This document shows, piece by piece, positions 49,637 through 58,201 of a stretch of DNA of 64,000 nucleotides. The notes beneath the pieces were generated by a model. The model was not told the DNA's origin. It saw nothing but the letters and a program-made list of their open reading frames with translations, and searched no databases. This DNA is from Microbacterium phyllosphaerae. GTDB lineage: Bacteria > Actinomycetota > Actinomycetes > Actinomycetales > Microbacteriaceae. Both the position numbers and the translations under genes were made by a program. Positions within the stretch are counted from its first letter, which is position 1. Each line of letters begins with the position of its first letter. The stretch covers positions 496,001-560,000 of the forward strand of contig NZ_JAGIOA010000001.1 in NCBI RefSeq assembly GCF_017876435.1, written 5' to 3'.

Positions 49637-50503
49637 TCAAATCCTGAGGTCCCGGGTAATCCATGTACCGACCTCGCGCTTGATTGAGTTATCGATGTCG
49701 AACCCGTCGAACTCCTTGTACAGGCGATGGACCACATCTGAAGGCATGTTCGGCAGCCGCTTCTCCTTCAGAAGAAGGGTCCGCTTGCCCCGGCCCATCA
49801 GATACCCGAGTTCGAGGGAAACATTCGGATTGTAGTCTCGCTGTTCGATGTCCTCGAAGACGGCGATGCCGTAGGCGCAACCAGTCAAGTAAACCTCGAT
49901 GTTGGACCACAGCTCGCCGGTGTAGTCCCGGTCATCGGCACGCACAGCATTCATTCCGTGTTCGGCCAGACCAGCCACGATGGCGTCATGGATCTGCTTC
50001 ATCTGAGGGGTCGCACCGAAGCGCATCATGATGAACACATTCCGACTGGGTTCCGGGTGGTCTTCGAGGAAGGCTCTGAGGTAAGGCTCGAGATGCCTTA
50101 CATGCTGGAAGTCGCCGAGTTTCTCCAGGGTGTTCATGGTCTCTACTTCCTTGGCATGAGCAGCGGCGGCTGCTTCGACCTTCTCCAATCGCTGCGAGTC
50201 CGTCGGCAGCGGCAGGCTGACGAGCGCTGCGAGTTCCAGGCCCAACTGTTGAGTTACGAGATTCCCCACCGCGCGGAGAGCCACCAGATCTGAAGGGCGA
50301 TCGAGCCAAAGCAACTGCGACATCGCTGCCGCGGGTGACAGGCCCACAAGAAGCTGATCGCTGTCCCGGAGCACGACCAGCGAAAAGGGTCGGAAGAACG
50401 GCGAGAGGTGACGAGCGAGGTCGAGTTCGTCGAGTCGCCTCGCTACAGCGTCCCCGAACTGGTCCAGAACCTTCGCAACCTCGGCGTGAGTCTCGTCACT
50501 CAT
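49637..50503 (-). CDS. TIR/nucleoside deoxyribosyltransferase-like protein, candidate NAD-acting effector
   Basis: The 288-residue product has a helical N-terminal half with a short coiled-coil (SQRLEKVEAAAAAHAKEVET) and from residue 155 a Rossmann-like domain: NVFIMMRFGATPQMKQIHDA, AVRADDRDYTGELWSNIEVY, AYGIAVFEDIEQRDYNPNVS and LELGYLMGRGKRTLLLKEK. The Glu in LELGY (about 231) is at the catalytic position of TIR-like and deoxyribosyltransferase-like enzymes. Such proteins cleave NAD or nucleotides in phage defence. Start is uncertain; ATG 50545 is the alternative. It is paired with the HEPN-like gene. Confidence 0.65.
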   Translation of the reverse strand: MSDETHAEVAKVLDQFGDAVARRLDELDLARHLSPFFRPFSLVVLRDSDQLLVGLSPAAAMSQLLWLDRPSDLVALRAVGNLVTQQLGLELAALVSLPLPTDSQRLEKVEAAAAAHAKEVETMNTLEKLGDFQHVRHLEPYLRAFLEDHPEPSRNVFIMMRFGATPQMKQIHDAIVAGLAEHGMNAVRADDRDYTGELWSNIEVYLTGCAYGIAVFEDIEQRDYNPNVSLELGYLMGRGKRTLLLKEKRLPNMPSDVVHRLYKEFDGFDIDNSIKREVGTWITRDLRI

Positions 50504-50759
50504 CTCACTGTTGCCAGTGCTTACACCCGGCCAGTTCAAGCCCATCGCAGCCCCCGCTTCTGTTGCGCTGACATGAGCCTATCGATGCGAGCCGACATCG
50601 GCTTGTGTGGCCCGGGTCGTTGATCTTGGCGATGCGTTGCGAGTGTCAATCTCAACCACAGGTGCGAACACCGTCAGCTCCCAGTCGCTCGATACGCTTT
50701 GGCGCGTCAACCGCAAGTCACTGCGATATGTCTTTGACACAAACGAATGGAGCAGGCTT

Positions 50760-51488
50760 GTGATTGACACACCCCACCCCAATGGCCAAGAAGTCGCCTA
50801 CCTGAGAGTCTCAACCAGGGATCAGAACCTGGCCCGACAGGAAGCACTTGCGGCCTCCTGCGAAGCCTCTGGCGGTAGATCCTTCAGAGAGAAGCAAAGC
50901 GGTAAGGATAGAAAGGCGCGCCCTCAGCTGCGGCTTGCGATCGACTACTGCAGAGACGGAGACACGCTCGTGGTCTGGAGCGTGGATCGCCTCGCCCGGA
51001 GCATTCGTGATCTACGCGACATCGTTGCTGAACTCCTGGCGAAAGGAGTTTCTGTCCGGTTCGAGAAGGATGGGATGAGCTTCGCCCCGGGCGAGCGAGC
51101 GACGGCGGCGCAGAATCTCCAGCTCAACATTCTCGGCGTCTTTGCGGAGTTCGAGCGGGACATCTCGAGGGAGCGTCAGGCTGAGGGAATCGCTCAGGCC
51201 AAGAAGAAGGGCACATACAAGAAGCGGAAGAAACGCTACGCCCTGGCGCTAGAGCAGATCGAGATCGCTCGGGAGCGCATTGATCTCGGAGTTCCTGTGG
51301 CCAAGGTCGCGAGGGATCTCGGTGTATCTCGACCAACCCTTTACAGGGCTATGAACGATGAGAGCTACGGCACTCAACCCAACATCGAGGCGATCGACGC
51401 TGAGCTGATGGAGGAGATGTCCCGGGTGATGATGGAGGCAGTGGAGCAATACAACGCTGAAGCCGAACTCGAGGCCGCTCATGCTTGA
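50760..51488 (+). CDS. Serine recombinase (resolvase/invertase family)
   Basis: The 242-residue product starts near VIDTPHPNGQEVAYLRVSTRD with the catalytic Ser in YLRVST, has WSVDRLARSIRDLRDIV (catalytic Arg pair), the long helix and a C-terminal HTH (GVPVAKVARDLGVSRPTLYRAM). An acidic tail follows (about 40 residues). GGAG seven bases upstream supports the GTG at 50760; the frame runs further upstream to 50607 without a ribosome site. It is the only recombinase in the accessory region and is probably the mobility gene. Confidence 0.85.
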   Translation: MIDTPHPNGQEVAYLRVSTRDQNLARQEALAASCEASGGRSFREKQSGKDRKARPQLRLAIDYCRDGDTLVVWSVDRLARSIRDLRDIVAELLAKGVSVRFEKDGMSFAPGERATAAQNLQLNILGVFAEFERDISRERQAEGIAQAKKKGTYKKRKKRYALALEQIEIARERIDLGVPVAKVARDLGVSRPTLYRAMNDESYGTQPNIEAIDAELMEEMSRVMMEAVEQYNAEAELEAAHA

Positions 51489-51569
51489 GATGACAATCGA
51501 GAGAATCGAGGAGATCCAGGCTCTCGGGATCTGATGACCGAGCCGTCGCGACGCGTGGGTGCGGCGGCC

Positions 51570-52031
51570 TTAGAACTGCCAGCCGTAGGCGCGGATGTAG
51601 TCGAAGAACTTGATGGTTCGTACCCGATGCTCGTCGGCGATGTTGGGGATCTTCTGATTCTTGTCCTCAGCTCCCGGACCCTTGCGGTTCTCTTCCGAGA
51701 CGATCGTGGACTGCTCCGCCTTCGCGTGCGCGATCACGAAAGGATCTGCCTCGTTAAGTTGTCCCTGAACCCATCCTGGGTGAGCAGCACCGATCTGAGC
51801 GACGGTGACCAGTTCCTCATCAGTAATGGAACAGACGAACCCCTGGAGGTTCTTCGCCCAGTCATGGAGGTCATCGCCGCCCCGATGTACCTCGCGGAGG
51901 ATCGCCTCGCAAATACAGCTCTCTCCAGCTGCGACTGTTGCTTCGATGCTGTCCCACATCGCAGGAAAGATGTCCCGGGGGTATCGCTGTATCAATCCGA
52001 TCAGAATGTTGGTGTCGAGGGTGTAGCTCAT
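51570..52031 (-). CDS. PIN-domain toxin-like protein (DUF4411 type)
   Basis: The 153-residue product starts MSYTLDTNILIGLIQRYPRD, with the first metal Asp in LDTN, then CICEAILREVHRGGDDLHDW, EADPFVIAHAKAE and SEENRKGPGAEDKNQKIPNIADEH with further acidic residues. This is the DUF4411 PIN family, a probable RNase. It overlaps the XRE-ImmA gene by four bases. In other genomes this pair is described as a type II toxin-antitoxin-like module. Confidence 0.8.
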   Translation of the reverse strand: MSYTLDTNILIGLIQRYPRDIFPAMWDSIEATVAAGESCICEAILREVHRGGDDLHDWAKNLQGFVCSITDEELVTVAQIGAAHPGWVQGQLNEADPFVIAHAKAEQSTIVSEENRKGPGAEDKNQKIPNIADEHRVRTIKFFDYIRAYGWQF

Positions 52032-53155
52032 TCGGCACCACCTGTTCGGTAGTACTCGCTGAGCATCTGCTCAACCATCGGAAGCCGAGCATTGAGTAGG
52101 TAGGTAGCGTCGACGAGGTCAACCCGGCGATCTTCCAGAGCCCGAGCAACTGTGCCGATGTAAGAGGATCCGAGATCGCGGTACCGGAGCCGCCATGGGG
52201 GGACGAAGCCATCCTTCTGCTTCAGGGCTTCTCGCGCTCGTTCCCAGGTCTCTTCGCTGGCCGTCCGAACTTCATCGAGGTCCTCATCATCGATGAAATC
52301 GAGACGACGGAGGCGCACCGCGGCAGCGAGGTTGCTGACCTTGAAGTGCCGGGCAAGGTGCTCAGAGGCCGCGAATGGATCATCCGCGTACTTCAGGTTG
52401 GTTCGGACCGCAGCCTCCGGCATGAGGAAGTTCGCCGCGAAGTTGTTGGCGATGGCCTCTTCGTCGACCGTCTCCCGTAGAACGCATAGCCCGCTGGTTC
52501 TATTGATGAGGTGGGCAACCTCATGGAACAGAGTGAATGTTCTACCCGCCGGGCTATCCCCGCCGTTCACCATCACAACAGGGAGTTCCTCGTGATGTAC
52601 AGAAAGCCCGCGGAAGGTTTCGAGGGAGATCTTCGTGGTCTGGAAAACCAACACACCATGCTCTTCAAGCAAGCCACGCCAGAAGTTGAAGACCTGACTA
52701 TTGGCGGACTCTGGAGGGACGAAGACATCTGTGAGCCCGAACTGCCTTCTCAGCTCCCGCGCCCGGACAGGAATGTTGCTCCAGCCGATTGCGCCCCCGT
52801 TCAGCTTCCGCTCCGGCCGCCCGCCGAGATCCAGCATGGCGTCTCGGTGCTGCTCAGCTCGACGCATCTCCTTCGCTAGATCGGCGGGGAGGCTGGCATG
52901 TGCGCGACCTCTGAAGTCCGCGGTATCCGGCACATCAGGGACAGCGGGCGGGGGCGCGAAAAAGAAGCCGAGCGGTCTGTCGAGCTTGGTGGCGAGGAGC
53001 GTGAGCTGCCGAAATGTCGGGAGGGCGTCGCCACTCTCAAATTCTTCAACGCGAGTGGGCTTGACCCCGACGGCGTGAGCGAGGTCTTCCGTGCTCACAT
53101 GATTGACCTCGCGCGCCCAGCTGAGAGTCAAGGGATTGATGGGCGCTCTCGCCAT
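52028..53155 (-). CDS. XRE-family HTH plus ImmA/IrrE metallopeptidase
   Basis: The 375-residue product has an N-terminal XRE helix-turn-helix (STEDLAHAVGVKPTRVEEFE) and a ImmA/IrrE zinc peptidase with TLFHEVAHLIN (HExxH) and a downstream Glu region (EEAIANNFAANFLMPEAAV). Such proteins act as antitoxin or repressor-cleaving regulators. The start at 53155 is preferred to 53188. It is coupled to the PIN gene and is the last gene before the intact LLM oxidoreductase. Confidence 0.85.
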   Translation of the reverse strand: MARAPINPLTLSWAREVNHVSTEDLAHAVGVKPTRVEEFESGDALPTFRQLTLLATKLDRPLGFFFAPPPAVPDVPDTADFRGRAHASLPADLAKEMRRAEQHRDAMLDLGGRPERKLNGGAIGWSNIPVRARELRRQFGLTDVFVPPESANSQVFNFWRGLLEEHGVLVFQTTKISLETFRGLSVHHEELPVVMVNGGDSPAGRTFTLFHEVAHLINRTSGLCVLRETVDEEAIANNFAANFLMPEAAVRTNLKYADDPFAASEHLARHFKVSNLAAAVRLRRLDFIDDEDLDEVRTASEETWERAREALKQKDGFVPPWRLRYRDLGSSYIGTVARALEDRRVDLVDATYLLNARLPMVEQMLSEYYRTGGAE

Positions 53156-53323
53156 CGCTCCACCTCCTGGCCCCCGGGCGGGCTGCATGCCGCCGAATGG
53201 TTGTCATTCTATGGGTACCCCACCGACGAACCCAGGTGCTCGGGCACTTGAGGCCCACAGACTGCGATCTCAGGCTGTTTCGACGCCTTGCTTTAATGCC
53301 CCGTCGTCATCCAGGAAGAGGCC

Positions 53324-54379
53324 TCAGATCGCGTATCCCTCGACGCGGCCCTCGGTGTTCGGCTTCCACCCGAGCGCCGGCGCGACGTGCGTCGCGAACG
53401 ATTCGAGCACGTGCAGGTTGTACGCCGGGCCGAGCTGGTTCGGGATCGTCAGCAGCAGGGTGTCGGCAGACATGACCGCCTCGTCGGCGAGCAGCTGCTG
53501 GATGAGCACGTCGGGCTCGGCCGCGTAGGTCTTGCCGAACGTCGAACGGTAGCCGTCGATGATGCCGATCTGGTCGGCGTTCTCCTCGCTCCGCAGTCCG
53601 AAGTACGCCCTGTCCATGTCGGACACCAGCGGGAAGACGCTGCGGCTCACAGAGACACGCGGAGTGCCGGTGTGCCCTGCCTCTTTGTAGGCGGAGCGGA
53701 AGAGGTCGATCTGTTCACGCTGCAGCTGGTGGAACGGCACGCCGGTCGCTTCGGTGAGAAGCGTCGAGCTCATCATGTTGAGCCCCTTGCGTCCGGTCTC
53801 CTCGGCGGTCGCACGAGAACCCGAACCCCACCAGATGTGGTCGCGCAGCGTCGGCGACTGCGGTTCGATCGCGAGATACCGACCCGCCCCGACCATGCGG
53901 GGGTCACCGGGGGCGAGGCCCTCGCCGTCGATCGCACGGAGGAAGAGGTCGAACTTCTCGCGTGCGATCACGCTTCCCCGCTCGGGATCTTCCTCGTCAT
54001 GGAATCCGAACGTCTCGTAGCCGCGCAGGGCCGTCTCGGGTGAACCACGGCTCACGCCGAGCGCGATTCGCCCGTCGGCGATCAGGTCGAGGGCCGCAGC
54101 TTCTTCCGCGAACTGGAACGGGTTCTCATAGCGCATGTCGATCACGCCGGTGCCGACCTCGATGCGCTTCGTGCGCGCAGCCATGGCCGACAGCAGGGGC
54201 ATGGGCGATGCCGCCTGCCGCGCCCAGTGGTGCACACGCACCGATGCGCCGTTGACGCCGATCTCGTCGGCGCCCTCAGCGATCTCGATGGTCTGCTTCA
54301 GCATGTCTCCCGCGGTGCGGGTCGCCGAACCGGGCACGTCGGCGTAGTGCCCGAAGGAGAGGAATCCGAAAGCCTTCAT
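53324..54379 (-). CDS. LLM class flavin-dependent oxidoreductase
   Basis: The 351-residue TIM-barrel protein begins KAFGFLSFGHYADVPGSATR and has the luciferase-like core (GADEIGVNGASVRVHHWARQ, IEVGTGVIDMRYENPFQFAEEAAALDLIADGRI, WGSGSRATAEETGRKGLNMM). Members oxidise varied substrates with reduced flavin. It ends HVAPALGWKPNTEGRVEGYAI, the same C-terminus found as the orphan fragment at 46895-46978. The gene is intact and has normal high-G+C codon use. Confidence 0.88.
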   Translation of the reverse strand: MKAFGFLSFGHYADVPGSATRTAGDMLKQTIEIAEGADEIGVNGASVRVHHWARQAASPMPLLSAMAARTKRIEVGTGVIDMRYENPFQFAEEAAALDLIADGRIALGVSRGSPETALRGYETFGFHDEEDPERGSVIAREKFDLFLRAIDGEGLAPGDPRMVGAGRYLAIEPQSPTLRDHIWWGSGSRATAEETGRKGLNMMSSTLLTEATGVPFHQLQREQIDLFRSAYKEAGHTGTPRVSVSRSVFPLVSDMDRAYFGLRSEENADQIGIIDGYRSTFGKTYAAEPDVLIQQLLADEAVMSADTLLLTIPNQLGPAYNLHVLESFATHVAPALGWKPNTEGRVEGYAI

Positions 54380-54419
54380 GGTGTATTCGAACGCATAGAT
54401 ACTGCCGAGTATTCCTGCA

Positions 54420-55958
54420 TCACTCCCCCGTCACCAGCAGTCCGTCGAGAACGAGCTGGCGGATGCGCGGCTCGAGGTCGGCCCAGAGGTCGACGAGAGG
54501 GACCTCGAACAGGTCGGCCAGGGCCGCGACGATCTGCATGACGGTGAGGTCTCCGTCGCAGGCGCCGACGAAGGCGGCGAGCGCGGGGTCGACGGTGATC
54601 GTCCGCGCGAACCCTCCACCCTGACGGAGCTCGATGATGCTCGGGTCGTCATTGCCGGGCAGCAGGTGACGCGCCTCGGTGACGTCGGGGGCGGTGAAGA
54701 GAGTGGAGGGCAGGCCGTCGACGATCTGGTCGTGCGCGAGGAGCCCCGAGCGCAGCGCCCCTCCGACGTTCGACACGTGCTGCGAGAGGCGTTCGAGACG
54801 ACGCAGCGGTGCACCCGGCGCGGATGCCGTCGGCCGACGCACCAGGATGTAGCCGAAGCCGACGGCGGTGACACCGCGTGCGGCGAAGTCGTCGAGCCAG
54901 GCGGAGAGCAGCGGAGTGAATGAGGAGTCGCGGGGAGTGGTGCCGCCGTCGCGGATCCAGAGTTCCGCATAGGCGAGCGGTGAGAGCTCCTCGCGCTGGA
55001 TGACCCAGAGGTCGAGCTCTCCGGGCACCCACGATGACAGCCGATCGAGACCGACCCGGCCGGTCAGCTCGCGCTGGGCCCCGCGCGACTCCCAGTTGCC
55101 GAGCAGCTGGGCGACCCCGCCGGGGGTGAGGAACGAGGGGACGGCGCGCAGGAACTGCTCGACGAGCGCGTCCCCCACGAGGCCGCCGTCGCGGTACTCG
55201 TACTCGGGCACGCCCTCGGCGCGAGGGGTGATCACGAACGGCGGGTTCGACACGATCAGGTCGAACGCCTCGCCGTCGACGGGCTCGAACATGCTGCCGA
55301 GGCGGAACTCGATGTTCGAGACGCCGTTCAGCTGGGCGTTGAGCTCGGCGTAGGCGAGGGCTCGTGCAGAGATGTCGGTGGCGACCACCGCGCCCGCATG
55401 CCGCGCGACGAGGAGGGCCTGGATGCCGCAGCCGGTGCCGAGGTCCAGCGCACGATCGACCTCGATCGGCATGATGATCTCGGCGAGCGTGCGCGACGCA
55501 CCACCCACACCGAGCACGTGGTCTGCAGGAAGCGCCCCGTCGAGCGCCACCTCGTCGAGGTCGCTGGCGATCCACCATTCGCCGATCCCGTCGGCATCCA
55601 CGAACGACTGCGGACGCAGCAGCGCGGTGGGAACGACGTGATCGCCGTGGATCCGGGCCAGCCCCAGGGCCACCAGGCCGTCGACACCGAGGTGCGGCAG
55701 GGCCGATGCCACGGGGCCGGCGAGCTGCGGCATCCCGAGCACCAGGAGTCGTCCGAGGGTCGCGAGCACACCGTCGTCACCGGCGATCGCCCGCAGGATC
55801 GGCTCGCGCATTCCTCGCGCCAGGGCGTCGTCCTCCTCCTCGCCCCACAGGCGACGGAGCGGCTCCGAGCGGAAGTCTGCGGCATCCAGATCCGCCGCGA
55901 GTGCGGTGCTGCGGCGCGGATCGGGTACGGGCGTGAGGGTGTCGGACACGGCCGTCAC
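54420..55958 (-). CDS. Class I SAM-dependent methyltransferase (HemK/RsmC-like, with N-terminal domain)
   Basis: The 512-residue product has an N-terminal helical domain (about 1-140), a SAM-binding methyltransferase core with DLGTGCGIQALLVARHAG, DLIVSNPPFVIT (the NPPF motif of N-methyltransferases) and a C-terminal domain. The target, probably an N6-adenine, N2-guanine or Gln, is unknown. It precedes DUF6049 divergently with a short gap. Confidence 0.75.
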   Translation of the reverse strand: MTAVSDTLTPVPDPRRSTALAADLDAADFRSEPLRRLWGEEEDDALARGMREPILRAIAGDDGVLATLGRLLVLGMPQLAGPVASALPHLGVDGLVALGLARIHGDHVVPTALLRPQSFVDADGIGEWWIASDLDEVALDGALPADHVLGVGGASRTLAEIIMPIEVDRALDLGTGCGIQALLVARHAGAVVATDISARALAYAELNAQLNGVSNIEFRLGSMFEPVDGEAFDLIVSNPPFVITPRAEGVPEYEYRDGGLVGDALVEQFLRAVPSFLTPGGVAQLLGNWESRGAQRELTGRVGLDRLSSWVPGELDLWVIQREELSPLAYAELWIRDGGTTPRDSSFTPLLSAWLDDFAARGVTAVGFGYILVRRPTASAPGAPLRRLERLSQHVSNVGGALRSGLLAHDQIVDGLPSTLFTAPDVTEARHLLPGNDDPSIIELRQGGGFARTITVDPALAAFVGACDGDLTVMQIVAALADLFEVPLVDLWADLEPRIRQLVLDGLLVTGE

Positions 55959-56056
55959 TCTACGCGTGTTCAGGGTTCTCCTTCGGCCTGCCGCCTAGAA
56001 TCACAGGGTCAGCACTCACGAACAGCCTGGGATCCCGGCGTTCGAGAAAGACTCCC

Positions 56057-58201
56057 ATGACCGCGACCACCCCCGAGAACGGCCTCCGCACGCGCCTGCA
56101 GCGCCTGGCACGCGGAACCGTCATCTCGGCGATCGTTCTCGGCATGTGCGGGCTCGGTGCGACGAACGCCGTGGCGGCGAGCGACTCCGACACCGATGAG
56201 ACCCCTGCCGCCGAGCTGTTCGTGTCGGCGGGGGTACGCGGGACCGTCTCTCCCGGCAGCGCCACGACGGCATCCCTGACGGTGCAGAACGATGCGACGT
56301 CGCAGCTGTCGGCCGGGCGCGTGACCGTCGAGCTGAACCGCACGCCTCTCACCGATGAGGCCGCCGTGACCACCTGGTTGGAGGATGCCGAGGCCACCGG
56401 CGCATTCGATCAGCTCGGTGCCGACACCACCGCGCCGGTCGAGCCCGAATCGTCCGTGACCTCGAGTCTGTTCATCCCCCCGGAGACACTCGGCGCCCTG
56501 GCTCCCGGCGTCTATGCGCTGCGAGCGACTCTCACGGGCGCGCAGCCCGACGGACAGGATGCCTCAGAGGCCGTGACCTCGACATCCGTGCTCGTGGTCT
56601 CCGCCGCCGCGAACCCGCCGGTCGCCGTCATGGTGCCGATCACGGCGACACCGGTCGACGGAGCTCTTCTCACTGCGGAGGAGCTGACCGCGCTCACCGC
56701 GCAGGACGGTTCGCTCACCGCCGTCCTCGAAGGCGTCCGCGGCACCTCGGCGATCCTCGCGATCGACCCGGCCATCGTCGCGTCGATCAAGGTCCTCGGA
56801 TCTGCAGCACCCCAGAGCGCACAGGAGTGGCTGCAGCAGCTCGACGCACTGCCGAACGAGCGTTTCGCCCTGCAGTTCGGCGATGCGGATGCCACGACCC
56901 AGTCGCAGGCGGGTCTCCCCCAGCTCCTGCAGCCGACGACGCTCACTCCCTTCCTCACCCCGGCGAACTTCACCTCGCCTCCCGAAGAGACGCCCTCACC
57001 GACTCCCACTCCGACGGAGACTCCGAGCGAGGAGCCCGACCCTGCCGACGGCCCGGTGCTGCCGGACGATGCCGAGCTCACCGCCGTCGAAGGCGCCACT
57101 CCCGGCACCCTGTGGCCGCGCAGCGACGTCTCCGCCACGGACCTGGCGACCTTCGCCGCCTACCTGCCCGACGGCGCCGTCACGGTCCTGTCCTCGACGA
57201 CGGTCAGCGGTGCCGTCGGCGCCCGCGCGACCGTCGGCGCACAGAACGTACTCGTGTCGGATGCGGCCACCTCCGATGCCCTGTCCGATGCCGCGAACGA
57301 AGAGGACCCCGCCCTTCGCCAGCGCTCGCTCGCAGAGGCCAGCGCTCACCTCTATCTGTCCGGCCAGGCGAGCCCCGGGACGCCTCGCCTCGTCGGCCTC
57401 GACCGTGACGAGACGCGCACCGCCGAGGCGCTGAACGACGCGATCGCCGCCGTCGACTCGCTCGGATTCGGACTCACGAGCGTGCTCGCCGCCGCTCCCA
57501 CCGCCGTCACTCTGACCGCCGAGGCCGATGTCACGCGGGCGACGTCGCTGCAGCGGATGCTCGACAGCGAGGTCGTGCTCGGAGAGTTCGCGACGATCCT
57601 CGACGATCGCCAGCTCCTGCTGAGTCCCAAGCGCATCCAGATCATGCGCGCGACGGCGGTGGGCCTGAGCGAGGACCGATTCGATGAAGCGGTCGCAGCG
57701 GTGAACACCGCGACCACCGACACGCTCGCCTCCGTCGACATCCCCCCGGCGAGCACCATCCAGCTGCTCTCCGCCAATGCCGACCTGCCGTTCTCGGTGC
57801 GCAACGATCTGCCGTGGCCGGTGAACATCGAGCTCAGCGTCAAGCCCAGCGACCCGCGCCTCGATGTGCAGTCGGTGACCCCCTGGACGATCCAGCCCGG
57901 AACCACCACCAGGGTCAAGGTTCCCGTGTCCGCCCGCGTCGGCAGCGGCGAGGTCACCCTGGCGCTGCAGCTCTCGAGCCCCACCGGGGTGCCCATCAGC
58001 CAGCCGGAGACGGTCCGCGTCTCGGTGCGCGCCGAATGGGAGGCCATCGGACTCGGCGTCCTCGGCGCCCTCATCGTGCTGCTGCTCGGCCTGGGCATCA
58101 TCCGCACCGTCCGCCGTCGACGCCGCGAAGCCCTCGCGCAGGACGCACCTGAACCGGATGCCGACGCGGATGCCGTCGCCGTCGAGGAGTCGAATGAGTA
58201 G
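56057..58201 (+). CDS. DUF6049 family secreted/membrane protein upstream of murJ
   Basis: The 714-residue product has a signal anchor (RGTVISAIVLGMCGLGATNAVAA), a large extracellular region with an Ig-like start (VSAGVRGTVSPGSATTASLTV), a Thr/Pro/Glu linker near 310-325, a C-terminal Ig-like domain, a membrane segment (GLGVLGALIVLLLGLGIIRTV) and an acidic tail. It overlaps murJ by eight bases. The pairing with murJ is conserved in actinobacteria, so a role in peptidoglycan export or wall assembly is likely. Confidence 0.75.
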   Translation: MTATTPENGLRTRLQRLARGTVISAIVLGMCGLGATNAVAASDSDTDETPAAELFVSAGVRGTVSPGSATTASLTVQNDATSQLSAGRVTVELNRTPLTDEAAVTTWLEDAEATGAFDQLGADTTAPVEPESSVTSSLFIPPETLGALAPGVYALRATLTGAQPDGQDASEAVTSTSVLVVSAAANPPVAVMVPITATPVDGALLTAEELTALTAQDGSLTAVLEGVRGTSAILAIDPAIVASIKVLGSAAPQSAQEWLQQLDALPNERFALQFGDADATTQSQAGLPQLLQPTTLTPFLTPANFTSPPEETPSPTPTPTETPSEEPDPADGPVLPDDAELTAVEGATPGTLWPRSDVSATDLATFAAYLPDGAVTVLSSTTVSGAVGARATVGAQNVLVSDAATSDALSDAANEEDPALRQRSLAEASAHLYLSGQASPGTPRLVGLDRDETRTAEALNDAIAAVDSLGFGLTSVLAAAPTAVTLTAEADVTRATSLQRMLDSEVVLGEFATILDDRQLLLSPKRIQIMRATAVGLSEDRFDEAVAAVNTATTDTLASVDIPPASTIQLLSANADLPFSVRNDLPWPVNIELSVKPSDPRLDVQSVTPWTIQPGTTTRVKVPVSARVGSGEVTLALQLSSPTGVPISQPETVRVSVRAEWEAIGLGVLGALIVLLLGLGIIRTVRRRRREALAQDAPEPDADADAVAVEESNE

